Origin: Pseudomonadota bacterium
GTDB taxonomy: Bacteria > Pseudomonadota > Alphaproteobacteria > Caulobacterales > Caulobacteraceae
Length of the DNA: 64,000 nucleotides
Direction: 5' to 3'
NCBI GenBank assembly: GCA_023390245.1
Contig: JAEWDF010000119.1
Span: 36,504 to 100,503 of the forward strand
Shown: positions 52,852-61,685 of the stretch, piece by piece
How positions within the stretch are numbered: the first letter of the stretch is position 1
Layout of the letters: every line of letters begins with the position of its first letter
Notes under the pieces: generated by a model
Databases searched by the model: none
Seen by the model: only the letters and a program-made list of their open reading frames with translations
Told to the model about the DNA's origin: nothing
Program-made: the position numbers and the translations under genes

Positions 52852-54288
52852 ATGACCCCGAAGGCCTTCCGCATTCTGGCGGCCGCCCTGGCCCTCACGC
52901 TTAGCCAGGCGGCGGCGTCGACCGCCCTGGCGCAGGCCCGGCCCCAGGTGCGCTCCCAGGCGTCCGTCCCGGCAGAGGCGCGCAGCCGCGTCATGGTCCT
53001 GACCGATATCGGCGGCGACCCGGACGACCAGGAATCGATGATCCGCTTCCTGCTCTATTCCAACGAGTTCGATGTCGAGGGCCTGATCGCCAGCAGTTCG
53101 CGGCACCTGCGCACAGGGGTCGAGCCGCAGCAGATCGTCCAGCGCATCAACGCCTATGGCGAGGTGCTGCCGAACCTTCGCGCCCACGCCCAGGGCTGGC
53201 CCGAGCCCCAATACCTGCTCGAGCGCGTCAAGGCCGGCAGCGGCGAATTCGGCATGGCGGGCGTCGGCGACGGCAAGGATACGGACGCTTCCCGCTGGAT
53301 CATCGAGACGGTGGACCGGCCCGATCCCCGGCCGGTGTACTTCCTCATCTGGGGCGGCGCGGTCGACCTGGCCCAGGCCCTGCACACCGTGCGGGCCACG
53401 CGGTCGGAAGCCGAGGTCGCGGCCTTCGTCTCCAAGCTGCGGGTCTATTCGATCTCCGACCAGGACAACGCCGGGCCGTGGATCCGGCGGTATTTCCCCG
53501 ACACCTTCTGGATCGCCAGCATCCACGCCCACCGCCACTACAACCTGTCGACCTGGGGCGGCATCTCGGGCGACGAGTTCTACTACTTCGACGGGCCGGA
53601 CTTCCGCCTGGTGAACCGCCAGTGGGTGCGCGAGAACATCCGCAAGGGGCCGATGGGCGCGCTCTATCCGCTGCCGGAATTTATCATGGAGGGGGATTCG
53701 CCGACGATCCTCTACATGATCCCCAACGGCCTGGGGTCGCCCGAGCATCCCGACTACGGCAGCTGGGGCGGCCGCTATGGCAGGGTGTCCGAATGGGATG
53801 GCGTCTGGGCCGACACCAGCGATTTCGTGATCGACGGCCGGGGCCGCGTCCATCAGGACAACAAGGCGACGATCTGGCGCTGGCGCGAGGCCTTCCAGAA
53901 CGACTTCGCCACGCGCATCCAGTGGACCCTGCACAGCGAGCGCAGCAGCGCCAACCACAATCCGACCCTGGTGCTGAACGGCGCGCCGGGCCGGGCGCCC
54001 GTCGAACTGACCGCGCGGGCGGGCGAAACGGTCGAACTGACGGCCGACGGATCGCGCGACCCCGACGGCGATACGGTGACGTACAGCTGGTGGCAGTACC
54101 GGGAATCGGAGGCGGTGAACCGCTCGCCGGAACTGTACCTCCAGACGCGTGATCCGATGCGGACCCAGTTCGTCGCGCCGCGGGTCGGCGAACCGACCCG
54201 CTTCCACGTCATCCTGGAGGCCAGGGACGACCGGACGCCGGGCCTTTACGCCTATCGCCGCGCGATCATCACCGTGAATCCCGGCTGA
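52852..54288 (+). CDS. Exported DUF1593 (Sde182-type nucleoside-hydrolase-like) protein
   Basis: The 478-residue protein has signal peptide MTPKAFRILAAALALTLSQAAASTALAQ. The N-terminal nucleoside-hydrolase-like domain shows the calcium motif LTDIGGDPDDQESMIRFLLYSN (DxGGDPDD, as in inosine-uridine hydrolases), then VYFLIWGGAVDLAQAL and YSISDQDNAGPWIRRYFP. The C-terminal beta-sandwich contains LNGAPGRAPVELTARAGETVELTADGSRDPDGDTVTYSWWQYRE, a PKD-like stretch typical of the Sde182 C-terminal domain. The family is linked to plant-polysaccharide degradation but its reaction is not established. It is followed 7 bp later by the GH106 gene, so it belongs to the same operon. Confidence 0.85.
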   Translation: MTPKAFRILAAALALTLSQAAASTALAQARPQVRSQASVPAEARSRVMVLTDIGGDPDDQESMIRFLLYSNEFDVEGLIASSSRHLRTGVEPQQIVQRINAYGEVLPNLRAHAQGWPEPQYLLERVKAGSGEFGMAGVGDGKDTDASRWIIETVDRPDPRPVYFLIWGGAVDLAQALHTVRATRSEAEVAAFVSKLRVYSISDQDNAGPWIRRYFPDTFWIASIHAHRHYNLSTWGGISGDEFYYFDGPDFRLVNRQWVRENIRKGPMGALYPLPEFIMEGDSPTILYMIPNGLGSPEHPDYGSWGGRYGRVSEWDGVWADTSDFVIDGRGRVHQDNKATIWRWREAFQNDFATRIQWTLHSERSSANHNPTLVLNGAPGRAPVELTARAGETVELTADGSRDPDGDTVTYSWWQYRESEAVNRSPELYLQTRDPMRTQFVAPRVGEPTRFHVILEARDDRTPGLYAYRRAIITVNPG

Positions 54289-54295
54289 GGCGGAC

Positions 54296-57200
54296 ATGAC
54301 CAGGCGGATCGGCGCGCGCCGCTGGATCGAACGGCTGGCCTGGGCGGCGGCGCTCGCCGTCGTGCAGGCCCATGCCGCCGGGGCGCAGGCGGCGGCCGAT
54401 CCGCTCGTCCAGGGCTTCGAGACGCCGCCGGCGGAGGCGCACCCGCGTGTCTGGTGGCATTGGGTCAACGGCAATGTCAGCCAGGAGGGGATCGTCGCCG
54501 ACACCGACTGGATGGCGCGGGTCGGCGTGGCCGGCTTCACCCTGTTCGACGCCGCTTTCCGCTCGCCGCCGACGCCGGTGGTGGTGTCCGATCCGGTGAT
54601 CTTCCATTCGCCGGAATGGAGCGCCGCCGTTCGGACGGCGGCCGAGCAGGCGGCGCGCCTGGATCTCGATTTCGGCGTCCATGTCTCGGGCGGCTGGAGC
54701 GAGACCGGCGGGCCCTGGGTCCAGCCGCAGCAGGCCATGAAGAAGCTGGTCTGGAGTGAGACCGTCGTCCGGGGCGGCCGGACGTTCGACGGCGTGCTGG
54801 CGTCGCCGCCCGACGTCAGCGGCGTGTTCCAGGATTATCCGCTGGCGTCCGATCAGGCGGAGCCGCGCCTGTACCGCGACGCCGCCGTCATCGCCTTTCC
54901 GGCCCCCGCCGGTGCGCCCGCGCCGGCGGCGACGATCGAGGCCACGGGCGGCGATCCCGACGCCGCCGTCCTGACCGACGCCCGCTATGGCCAAGCCGCC
55001 GTTCTGACGCCCGGCGCGGACGGGACGGCCGCGCTGACCTTCCGCTATGCGCGGGCCTGGACGGTGCGCGGCCTGACCCTGGCGACCTCTTCGACCCTGC
55101 CCCGGGGGCGGGTCGAGATCAGCGAGGATGGCGAGAGCTTTCGTCGCCTGATCGAACTGCCTGGGCCGGGCCAGAAGGGGCTGCCGGTGCGGACTTACGC
55201 CTTCGCGCCGGTTCGGGCGCGGGCCTTGCGCGTGGTTTTCCCATCGGTCGGGCAGGGCGGCGTCGCCCTGCGCGAACTGGCCTTCCATGGCGAGGCCAGG
55301 ATCGACCGCTTCGAGGAGAAGTCGGGGCTGGGCACGCTGGCGGATTATTCGGTCGTGGCCACGCCGGCGGTCGACGCCGGGCAGGCGATCGATCCGGCCA
55401 CGGTCATCGACCTGACCGGGCGCATGGACCCCGACGGCCGCCTGCGCTGGACCCCGCCGTCCGAGGGGTCATGGATTGTTCAGCGTTTCGGCTATTCCCT
55501 GACGGGCAGGCGCAACGGCCCGGCCACGCCGGCCGCCACCGGCCTGGAGGCCGACAAGCTGAACGCCGACCACGTCCGCGCGCACCTGGAGGGCTTCTTC
55601 GGCCCGCTGATCCAGGCGGTGGGCGAGGATCACGGCGCGCGGGGCCTGCGCCACGCCATCGTCGACAGCTGGGAGGCCGGGCAGCAGAACTGGACCGAGG
55701 CCATGCCCGAGGCCTTTCGCGCCCGGCGCGGCTACGCCCTGACCGCCTTCCTGCCGGCGCTGACCGGCCGCATCGTCGGCGATGCGCAGACCAGCGACCG
55801 CTTCCTCTGGGACTTCCGTCGCACCATCGGCGACCTGCTGGCCGAGAACCATTACGCCGTCGTCCGTGATTTCGTGCATGAGCGCGGACTCTACCTCTAT
55901 GGCGAGTCCATGGGCGTCGACCTGCCGACCGTAGGTGACGGTCTGCAGCTGAAAGGCCTGTCGGACGTGCCGACCGGCGAGTTCTGGGCCCAGACCGACG
56001 GCAAGCCGCCGCTGGCGACCCACATCGCCGACATCCGCGAGGCCGCCTCCGCCGCGCACATCTATGGCCGCACCCTGGTCGCGGCCGAGGCCTTCACGGC
56101 CCTGGACGAGGTGCCGGCCTGGAGCATGGGGCCGGCCGACCTCAAGCCCGTCGCCGACCGTTTCATGGCCGAGGGCGTCAACCGCTTCATCATCCACACC
56201 TCGGTGCACCAGCCGTTCCGGGATCGCGCGCCGGGCGTCACCCTGCGCCGCTATGGCCAGCATTTCACGCGGAACGAGGCCTGGGCCGAGCAGGCGTCGG
56301 GCTGGATGGACTATCTGTCGCGCAGCACATTCCTGCTGCAGCAGGGCCGTGCGGTCGCGGACCTTGCGGTCTTCTATGGTGAAGGCGCGCCCGTCGCCGC
56401 CCCGTTCGAGGCCGGTCTGAGACCGGACATCCCCGCCGGCTACGACTACGACTACGTCAACGCCGAGGTGTTGATGCAGGCGACGGTCCGTGGCGGCCGC
56501 ATCGAGCTGCCCGGCGGCGCCAGCTATCGGCTCCTGCTCCTGCCGCCGTCGGTGAAGCGGATGACCCCGGCACTCGCCGCCAGGATCGAGGCGCTGGTGC
56601 GTGAGGGCGCGGCCGTCCTGGGCGACCGGCTCCAGGGCGCGCCCGGTCTGATCGACGGGTCGCGGGACGCCGCCGACGCCGCCGTGGCCAGGGTCTCGCA
56701 AGCGCTGTGGGGCGATGCACCCGAATCGGAGCGCGCGGTGGGAAGCGGGCGTGTCTTCGCCGGCGTTTCCGCCGTCGACGCCCTGGCTCGTTTGGGCGCG
56801 GCCAAGGATGTGGGCTGGACCGGCGACCTCGATCTGGTCTGGACCCACCGTCATGCGGAAGACGGCGACATCTATTTCATCGCCAATCCGACCGGCGCGG
56901 GCGGAACCGCCGAGGTGAGCTTTCGCGTCGACGGACGCGCACCCGAGATCTGGCGGGCGATGGACGGCGCGCGTCATGCGCCGGCCTGGCGTCGCGCCGG
57001 CGGCCGCACGATTGTGTCGCTGGACCTGGGCGAGCGAGACGCCGTCTTCGTCGTTTTCCGCCGGCCGACCCCGGAGACGCGCTTCACGCCGCCGGCCGAA
57101 GTCGAGATCCCGCTGCTGCGCGTCGAAGGCCCCTGGGCGATCGCCTTCCAGCCCGGACGCGGCGCGCCCGAGCGCATCACCCTGGACGCCCTGTCCTCCT

Positions 57201-57634
57201 GGACCGAGAGCGGCGACGCCGGCGTGCGCTACTTCTCGGGCGCCGCGACCTATTCGACGACCTTCCAGGCCCCGCCCATCGAGGGCGACCGCGTGGTTCT
57301 GAACCTCGGCGAGGTGCGAGAGATCGCCGAGGTCCGCCTGAACGGACGGCCGGTCGGCGGCGCCTGGACCGCGCCGTTCCGGGTCGATGTGACGAACGCG
57401 CTCCTGCCCGGCGAGAACCGGCTGGAGATCGATGTCGCCAACTATTGGCATAATCGGCTGGTCGGCGACCTGCACCCCGGCGTCGAGCCCGTCGGCTTCA
57501 CGACCGTGTCCTACTATACGCCGGACACCCCGCTTCGGCCCTCGGGCCTGCTGGGCCCGGTGGTCCTGTCGGTCGTCCGGCCTGCGCCGGCGCAATCCAT
57601 CGAAGGAGAGAGTGATGACGCATCGCCCCGTTGA
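54296..57634 (+). CDS. GH106-type alpha-L-rhamnosidase
   Basis: The 1112-residue protein has a signal peptide (WAAALAVVQAHAAGAQA). The opening HPRVWWHWVNGNVSQEGIVADTDWMARVGVAGFTLFDAAF is the hallmark of GH106 catalytic barrels. Further matches are DFGVHVSGGWSETGGPWVQPQQAMKKLVWSE, GLRHAIVDSWEAGQQNWTEAMPEAF, LYGESMGVDLPTVGDGLQLKGLSDVPTGEFW and a C-terminal galactose-binding-like domain (VVLNLGEVREIAEVRLNGRPVGGAWTAPFRVDVTNALLPGENRLEIDVANYWHNRLVGD). The length agrees with the family (about 1000-1150). It removes alpha-linked L-rhamnose from pectic side chains or flavonoid glycosides in the periplasm. It overlaps the DUF4861 gene by 20 bp. Confidence 0.88.
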   Translation: MTRRIGARRWIERLAWAAALAVVQAHAAGAQAAADPLVQGFETPPAEAHPRVWWHWVNGNVSQEGIVADTDWMARVGVAGFTLFDAAFRSPPTPVVVSDPVIFHSPEWSAAVRTAAEQAARLDLDFGVHVSGGWSETGGPWVQPQQAMKKLVWSETVVRGGRTFDGVLASPPDVSGVFQDYPLASDQAEPRLYRDAAVIAFPAPAGAPAPAATIEATGGDPDAAVLTDARYGQAAVLTPGADGTAALTFRYARAWTVRGLTLATSSTLPRGRVEISEDGESFRRLIELPGPGQKGLPVRTYAFAPVRARALRVVFPSVGQGGVALRELAFHGEARIDRFEEKSGLGTLADYSVVATPAVDAGQAIDPATVIDLTGRMDPDGRLRWTPPSEGSWIVQRFGYSLTGRRNGPATPAATGLEADKLNADHVRAHLEGFFGPLIQAVGEDHGARGLRHAIVDSWEAGQQNWTEAMPEAFRARRGYALTAFLPALTGRIVGDAQTSDRFLWDFRRTIGDLLAENHYAVVRDFVHERGLYLYGESMGVDLPTVGDGLQLKGLSDVPTGEFWAQTDGKPPLATHIADIREAASAAHIYGRTLVAAEAFTALDEVPAWSMGPADLKPVADRFMAEGVNRFIIHTSVHQPFRDRAPGVTLRRYGQHFTRNEAWAEQASGWMDYLSRSTFLLQQGRAVADLAVFYGEGAPVAAPFEAGLRPDIPAGYDYDYVNAEVLMQATVRGGRIELPGGASYRLLLLPPSVKRMTPALAARIEALVREGAAVLGDRLQGAPGLIDGSRDAADAAVARVSQALWGDAPESERAVGSGRVFAGVSAVDALARLGAAKDVGWTGDLDLVWTHRHAEDGDIYFIANPTGAGGTAEVSFRVDGRAPEIWRAMDGARHAPAWRRAGGRTIVSLDLGERDAVFVVFRRPTPETRFTPPAEVEIPLLRVEGPWAIAFQPGRGAPERITLDALSSWTESGDAGVRYFSGAATYSTTFQAPPIEGDRVVLNLGEVREIAEVRLNGRPVGGAWTAPFRVDVTNALLPGENRLEIDVANYWHNRLVGDLHPGVEPVGFTTVSYYTPDTPLRPSGLLGPVVLSVVRPAPAQSIEGESDDASPR

Positions 57635-59024
57635 TCGGGTCCTGGGCCGGATCGCCGCCCTCGGCTCCGCGCTCGCCTTGCTGGGCCTTGGCTCGGCCGC
57701 CCAGGCCCAGGCGGACGGCTGGTATGTCCAAGGCGCCTTCCAACCGGCGCGGCGTGTGGCCCTGACCCTGACCAACGATCTCGACCAGGATCGGGTCAAT
57801 GCCGGCGTGACCCTCCTTCCGGACCAGGTTCCCGCCCTGCGCGGCCTGCACGAACTCTATGTCACCCTGGTCGATCCGGCCGGCGACCCGCGCCCGGAGC
57901 CGCATGCGCGCCGGCGGGCCCAGGACGGCCCGCACGGCTTCCTGAAGGAGACGAACGGCCGCGCCCTGTTCTTCCAGATGGACGACCTGGACAAGGACGG
58001 CGTCTGGGACGAACTGTTCTTCCAGATCGACCTGAAGGCGCACGAGACCAAGACCGTCTACGCCTACATCGGCTTCAACCAGCGCGGTTGGAATCCGCAC
58101 GGAACCCACGCTGCGATCGGCAGCTACGCCCGGCACCAGATTCCGTTCTGGGAGTCCGAGAACGTCGGCTGGAAACTGTGGTTTCCCACCGACATCGACG
58201 TCTATGGCAAGCGTCAACCGGTGCTGATGTCCCAGCGGCTCTACATGGAGAACCTGGACGGCTACGCCGTGTCCTACGCCGACCCGGCCCTGGGGTCCGA
58301 CATCATGTCGGTCGACAACTCCTTCGGAGGCGGCGGTATCGGCCTGTTCGAACACCCCGACCAGCCGACGCGCGTGTCCAAGCCACGCTTTACGCCTCAG
58401 AACACGGCGGTCGCGGACACCAACTTCAACCTGAACCAGGCCGACGACACCCGCTACGCCTTCGAGGTGCTGGTCAACGGACCGGTCCGCAGCATGATCC
58501 GGGTGAAGACGATGAACTGGCGCTCGGGCGCCGGGACCTATGCGCTGGAACAGATCTACACGGCCTATGCGCACCAGAACTATTCGACGGCGCGGGTCCG
58601 CTACACCGCCTTCGAGCCGGAGAATCCGGCGACGGCCTTCGCCGTGGGCATCCGCCGCCACGGCAATGAGGACATGGCCTACCAGCAGGGCGGGGTGGTT
58701 ATAACCGGCGGGGCCGAGGCCATCCGCAACCCGGACGACCGGGAGGCGGTGCAGAACGCCCTGACCGTGGACTTCGCCGCCTCGGCCCTGGCGGTGAAGG
58801 ACTCTGCGAACGCCGAATACGTCTTCACGCCCGACTATCAGGGCAATCATCTGTTCCGCGTGCCCGTGACGCCGGACCATGCGTTCGAATACATGATCGC
58901 CGCCTCTTGGAGCGAAGCCGCCATCCTCAATACGCGCGAGGGTTTCCGCGACTACGTCATCGCCTCGGCGCGGGAGTTCAACTCGCCCGTCCGGCTGAGC
59001 GCCGCGATAGTCGAGGATCGCTGA
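57615..59024 (+). CDS. Exported DUF4861-family protein
   Basis: From ATG 57615 (GAAGGAGAG ribosome-binding site) the product is 469 residues with signal peptide MTHRPVDRVLGRIAALGSALALLGLGSAAQAQA. Conserved blocks are RVALTLTNDLDQDRVNAGVTLL, DDLDKDGVWDELFFQIDLKAHETKTVYAYIG, YARHQIPFWESENVGWKLWFPTDIDVYGKRQPVLMSQRL and SVDNSFGGGGIGLFE, typical of DUF4861 proteins. The fold is probably all-beta, with a calcium-like loop DLDKDGVWDE. The function is not established, although such genes sit in pectin and rhamnogalacturonan loci. The 20-bp overlap with the rhamnosidase gene indicates translational coupling, so the two probably act on the same oligosaccharide. Confidence 0.8.
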   Translation: MTHRPVDRVLGRIAALGSALALLGLGSAAQAQADGWYVQGAFQPARRVALTLTNDLDQDRVNAGVTLLPDQVPALRGLHELYVTLVDPAGDPRPEPHARRRAQDGPHGFLKETNGRALFFQMDDLDKDGVWDELFFQIDLKAHETKTVYAYIGFNQRGWNPHGTHAAIGSYARHQIPFWESENVGWKLWFPTDIDVYGKRQPVLMSQRLYMENLDGYAVSYADPALGSDIMSVDNSFGGGGIGLFEHPDQPTRVSKPRFTPQNTAVADTNFNLNQADDTRYAFEVLVNGPVRSMIRVKTMNWRSGAGTYALEQIYTAYAHQNYSTARVRYTAFEPENPATAFAVGIRRHGNEDMAYQQGGVVITGGAEAIRNPDDREAVQNALTVDFAASALAVKDSANAEYVFTPDYQGNHLFRVPVTPDHAFEYMIAASWSEAAILNTREGFRDYVIASAREFNSPVRLSAAIVEDR

Positions 59025-59042
59025 GCGGGGAGGGGACTGGTC

Positions 59043-60380
59043 ATGGCTGTGCTTTCCAAACGACAAATTCTGGGCGGCCTGGCGCACGGCGCCGGCCTTA
59101 TCGCCGCACCCATCGTCGCCTCGGCGCAGGCCGCTCCGCCGCGTGAGGCGGCACCGGCGCTGGTCGGCTATTTCGCTGAAAAGGCGCCGTTGCTGCTGCG
59201 CCAGCCCGGCGGACATCTGAAGTATCCCAGCATCTCCCCCACGCTGCCGCGCAGCCAGTATTCGAGCGAGCTGTGGGACTGGGACACCATGTGGACGGCG
59301 CGCGGCCTGTTCCGGGTCGCGGAACTGACCGGCGACGCGACCCTGCGCGCTTCCGTCGCCGAGCACGCGCGGGGGAGCCTGGCCAACTTCTTCGACCATC
59401 AATCGCCCGAAGGGCGGATTCCCATGCTGATCACGGTCGGCAATCCGGACCCCTTGGGCGTGCTTCAGGGCCAGCGGCCCAATCCACGCAACCAGGCCAA
59501 GCCGGTGCTGGCGCAACTGGCGCTGCTGGCCGCCGAAGCGACGGGTGAGATCGACTGGTTCGCCCCGTGGTTCGGCCAATTGCTGAAGTTCTACGAGTCC
59601 TGGACCCAGGACAATCTGACGTCGTCGGGACTGCTGGTGTGGGGCAATGATATCGCCATCGGCAACGACAACGATCCGACCACCTTCGGCCGGCCGGAGT
59701 TCTCGTCCGCGAACCTTCTGCTGAACTGCCTCTACTACAACGATCTGAAGGCGGCGGCCGAGATCGCCCGCCGACTGGGTCAGGACGATTGGCGGGCGAC
59801 CTTCACCGCGCGGCTGGAGCCCTTGGCGGAAGCGATCCGGACTGAATGCTGGGACCCGCGCGACCACTTCTTCTACACCGTCGATGTCCAGTGCCGGGAT
59901 CGGCGCGCCGAACTGATCCCGAACATTCGGCGCGGCATGGACATGTCGTGGCGCACCCTGCCGTTGCGCATCCAGACCTTCACGGGCTTTCTGCCGATGT
60001 GGTGCGGTATCGCCACGTCCGAGCAAGCCGAGCACTTGCGCGCCCACTACCGCGATCCCCGCTCTTTCAACTGCGCGTCTGGGGTCCGGTCGTTGTCGGC
60101 GCTGGAGACCATGTACGATCTGCGCGCCAGCACCAATCCCAGCAACTGGCTGGGGCCTGTCTGGATCGTGGTCAATCACTTCGTCTGGAGAGGACTGAGA
60201 GATTACGGCTTCCACGCGGAGGCGGCCGAACTGGCCGATCGTACGATTCGCCTGCTGTCGAGCGATCTCGCGACGTCGGGCACATTGAACGAATACTACC
60301 ACCCCGACACAGGCGCGGCGCTCAGCCACCCCGGCTTCATCAACTGGAACCTGCTGGCGCTGGAGATGCTGGCCGCCTAG
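59043..60380 (+). CDS. Exported (alpha/alpha)6-barrel glycoside hydrolase (GH63/GH37-like, MGH1-type)
   Basis: The 445-residue protein has an export signal with KR in place of RR (LSKRQILGGLAHGAGLIAAPIVASAQA). The barrel begins SELWDWDTMWTARGLFRVAELTGD, with the acidic cluster D79/D81 typical of inverting trehalase-like enzymes. It continues with GNDIAIGNDNDPTTFGRPEFSSANLLLNCLYYNDL, RTECWDPRDHFFYTVD, NWLGPVWIVVNHFVWRGLRDYG and GTLNEYYHPDTG (E417 is the probable base). The fold resembles GH63 and mannosylglycerate hydrolases; the substrate is open, probably an oligosaccharide released by the rhamnosidase. It is the last gene of the operon, 18 bp after DUF4861. Confidence 0.78.
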   Translation: MAVLSKRQILGGLAHGAGLIAAPIVASAQAAPPREAAPALVGYFAEKAPLLLRQPGGHLKYPSISPTLPRSQYSSELWDWDTMWTARGLFRVAELTGDATLRASVAEHARGSLANFFDHQSPEGRIPMLITVGNPDPLGVLQGQRPNPRNQAKPVLAQLALLAAEATGEIDWFAPWFGQLLKFYESWTQDNLTSSGLLVWGNDIAIGNDNDPTTFGRPEFSSANLLLNCLYYNDLKAAAEIARRLGQDDWRATFTARLEPLAEAIRTECWDPRDHFFYTVDVQCRDRRAELIPNIRRGMDMSWRTLPLRIQTFTGFLPMWCGIATSEQAEHLRAHYRDPRSFNCASGVRSLSALETMYDLRASTNPSNWLGPVWIVVNHFVWRGLRDYGFHAEAAELADRTIRLLSSDLATSGTLNEYYHPDTGAALSHPGFINWNLLALEMLAA

Positions 60381-60497
60381 GCAGGTCCTCCGTCTTGACC
60401 CGGCGGGGCATCGCGCGTAGAAGCCGCGCACTTTCGAGGCGTGGACGGTTCGCCGGCCGCTGAGATCGTGACAATCGAACGGACGGCCTGTGCGCCG

Positions 60498-60530
60498 CCG
60501 GAACGCCCGAAGCGCGCGTTCCGGTTTTTT
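60498..60530 (+). terminator. Rho-independent terminator upstream of rpsL
   Basis: CCGGAACGC, 9-base loop, GCGTTCCGG, then six T residues at 60525-60530. It separates the glycosidase operon (stop 60380) from the str operon. The 277-bp gap holds no other recognisable gene. Confidence 0.8.
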
Positions 60531-60657
60531 CGTTTGGTGGCGCGGGCTCGGTCTCGATGACACCCGGGCGGGGGAATGGTCCCTCGTTCACAAAAGAAGG
60601 CGTGGGGCGCTTCGGTCGAAAGACACACGCCCCCCATAGAAGTCGAGACCTGTCTCA

Positions 60658-61032
60658 ATGCCCACGATCAACCAGCTGATCCGCAAGCCGCGCAAGCCCA
60701 AGCCCGTCCGCAACAAGGTGCCGGCCCTGGAAGGCTCGCCCCAGCGCCGCGGCGTCTGCACCCGCGTCTATACGACGACCCCGAAGAAGCCGAACTCGGC
60801 TCTGCGTAAGGTCGCCAAGGTGCGCCTGGCCAAGAACGGCTACGAAGCCGTGTGCTACATCCCCGGCGAAGGCCACAACCTGCAAGAACACTCGGTCGTG
60901 CTGATCCGCGGCGGCCGCGTGAAGGACTTGCCGGGCGTTCGCTACCACATCCTGCGCGGCGTGCTGGACACGCAAGGCGTCAAGGACCGCAAGCAGCGCC
61001 GTTCGCACTACGGCGCCAAGCGTCCGAAGTAA
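60658..61032 (+). CDS. rpsL: 30S ribosomal protein S12
   Basis: The 124-residue protein matches S12 along its whole length (MPTINQLIRKPRKPK, CTRVYTTTPKKPNSALRKVAKVRL, EGHNLQEHSVVLIRGGRVKDLPGVRYH). The streptomycin-resistance positions K43 (TPKKPNS) and K88 (RVKDLPG) are wild type. It acts in the decoding centre of the small subunit. It is the first gene of the conserved str order rpsL, rpsG, fusA, tuf. Confidence 0.99.
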   Translation: MPTINQLIRKPRKPKPVRNKVPALEGSPQRRGVCTRVYTTTPKKPNSALRKVAKVRLAKNGYEAVCYIPGEGHNLQEHSVVLIRGGRVKDLPGVRYHILRGVLDTQGVKDRKQRRSHYGAKRPK

Positions 61033-61071
61033 TCCGCCCTGCGCGCTCATCAGATTTAAGAGGATACATCC

Positions 61072-61545
61072 ATGTCCCGTCGTCACCGCGCCCAGAAGCG
61101 TGAAGTCCTGCCGGATCCCAAGTTCGGCGACCTGATCGTCACCAAGTTCATGAACTACGTGATGTACGAAGGTAAGAAGGCCGTCGCCGAGAACATCGTC
61201 TACGGCGCCTTCGACATCCTGGCCGACAAGAAGAAGGACCAGACCGCGGTCGAGACCTTCCACTCCGCCCTGGAAAACGTCGCCCCGGCCGTCGAAGTGC
61301 GGTCGCGTCGCGTCGGCGGCGCCACCTACCAGGTGCCGGTCGAAGTCCGTCCGGACCGCCGTCGCGCCCTGGCCATCCGCTGGCTGGTCAACGCCGCGCG
61401 CAACCGCGGCGAAAACACCATGACGGAAAAGCTGGCGGCCGAGCTGCTGGACGCCGCCAACAACCGCGGCACCGCGGTCAAGAAGCGTGAAGACACCCAC
61501 AAGATGGCCGAAGCCAACCGCGCCTTCAGCCACTATCGCTGGTAA
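61072..61545 (+). CDS. rpsG: 30S ribosomal protein S7
   Basis: The 157-residue protein matches S7: MSRRHRAQKREVLPDPKFGDLIVTKFMNYVMYEGKKAVAENIVYGAF, RSRRVGGATYQVPVEVRPDRRRALAIRWLV, and a C-terminal KMAEANRAFSHYRW. It organises the head of the 30S subunit by binding 16S rRNA. It starts 39 bp after rpsL behind AGAGGATA. Confidence 0.99.
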   Translation: MSRRHRAQKREVLPDPKFGDLIVTKFMNYVMYEGKKAVAENIVYGAFDILADKKKDQTAVETFHSALENVAPAVEVRSRRVGGATYQVPVEVRPDRRRALAIRWLVNAARNRGENTMTEKLAAELLDAANNRGTAVKKREDTHKMAEANRAFSHYRW

Positions 61546-61587
61546 CGCCTTCAAGGCGTCACACGCGACACCTATCTAAGACTATCC

Positions 61588-61620
61588 GGCGCGGGCGGTT
61601 TGAGCTAAATCGCCCGCGCC
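61588..61620 (+). other. GC-rich hairpin between rpsG and fusA
   Basis: GGCGCGGGCG, 13-base loop, CGCCCGCGCC (10-bp perfect stem), followed by GTCTTATC. It could be a partial terminator or an mRNA control element lowering or separating fusA expression; the T-run is too poor for a full terminator. Confidence 0.5.
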
Positions 61621-61685
61621 GTCTTATCCGAGACATTTCGAGGGCGCTGATCGGCGTCCCGCCTAGCACCCCAAGGGACGCTCCA

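Noticed and set aside
60381..60657. tRNA or riboswitch ahead of rpsL
   Set aside because: Only a terminator hairpin was found; no cloverleaf or conserved riboswitch core could be recognised.
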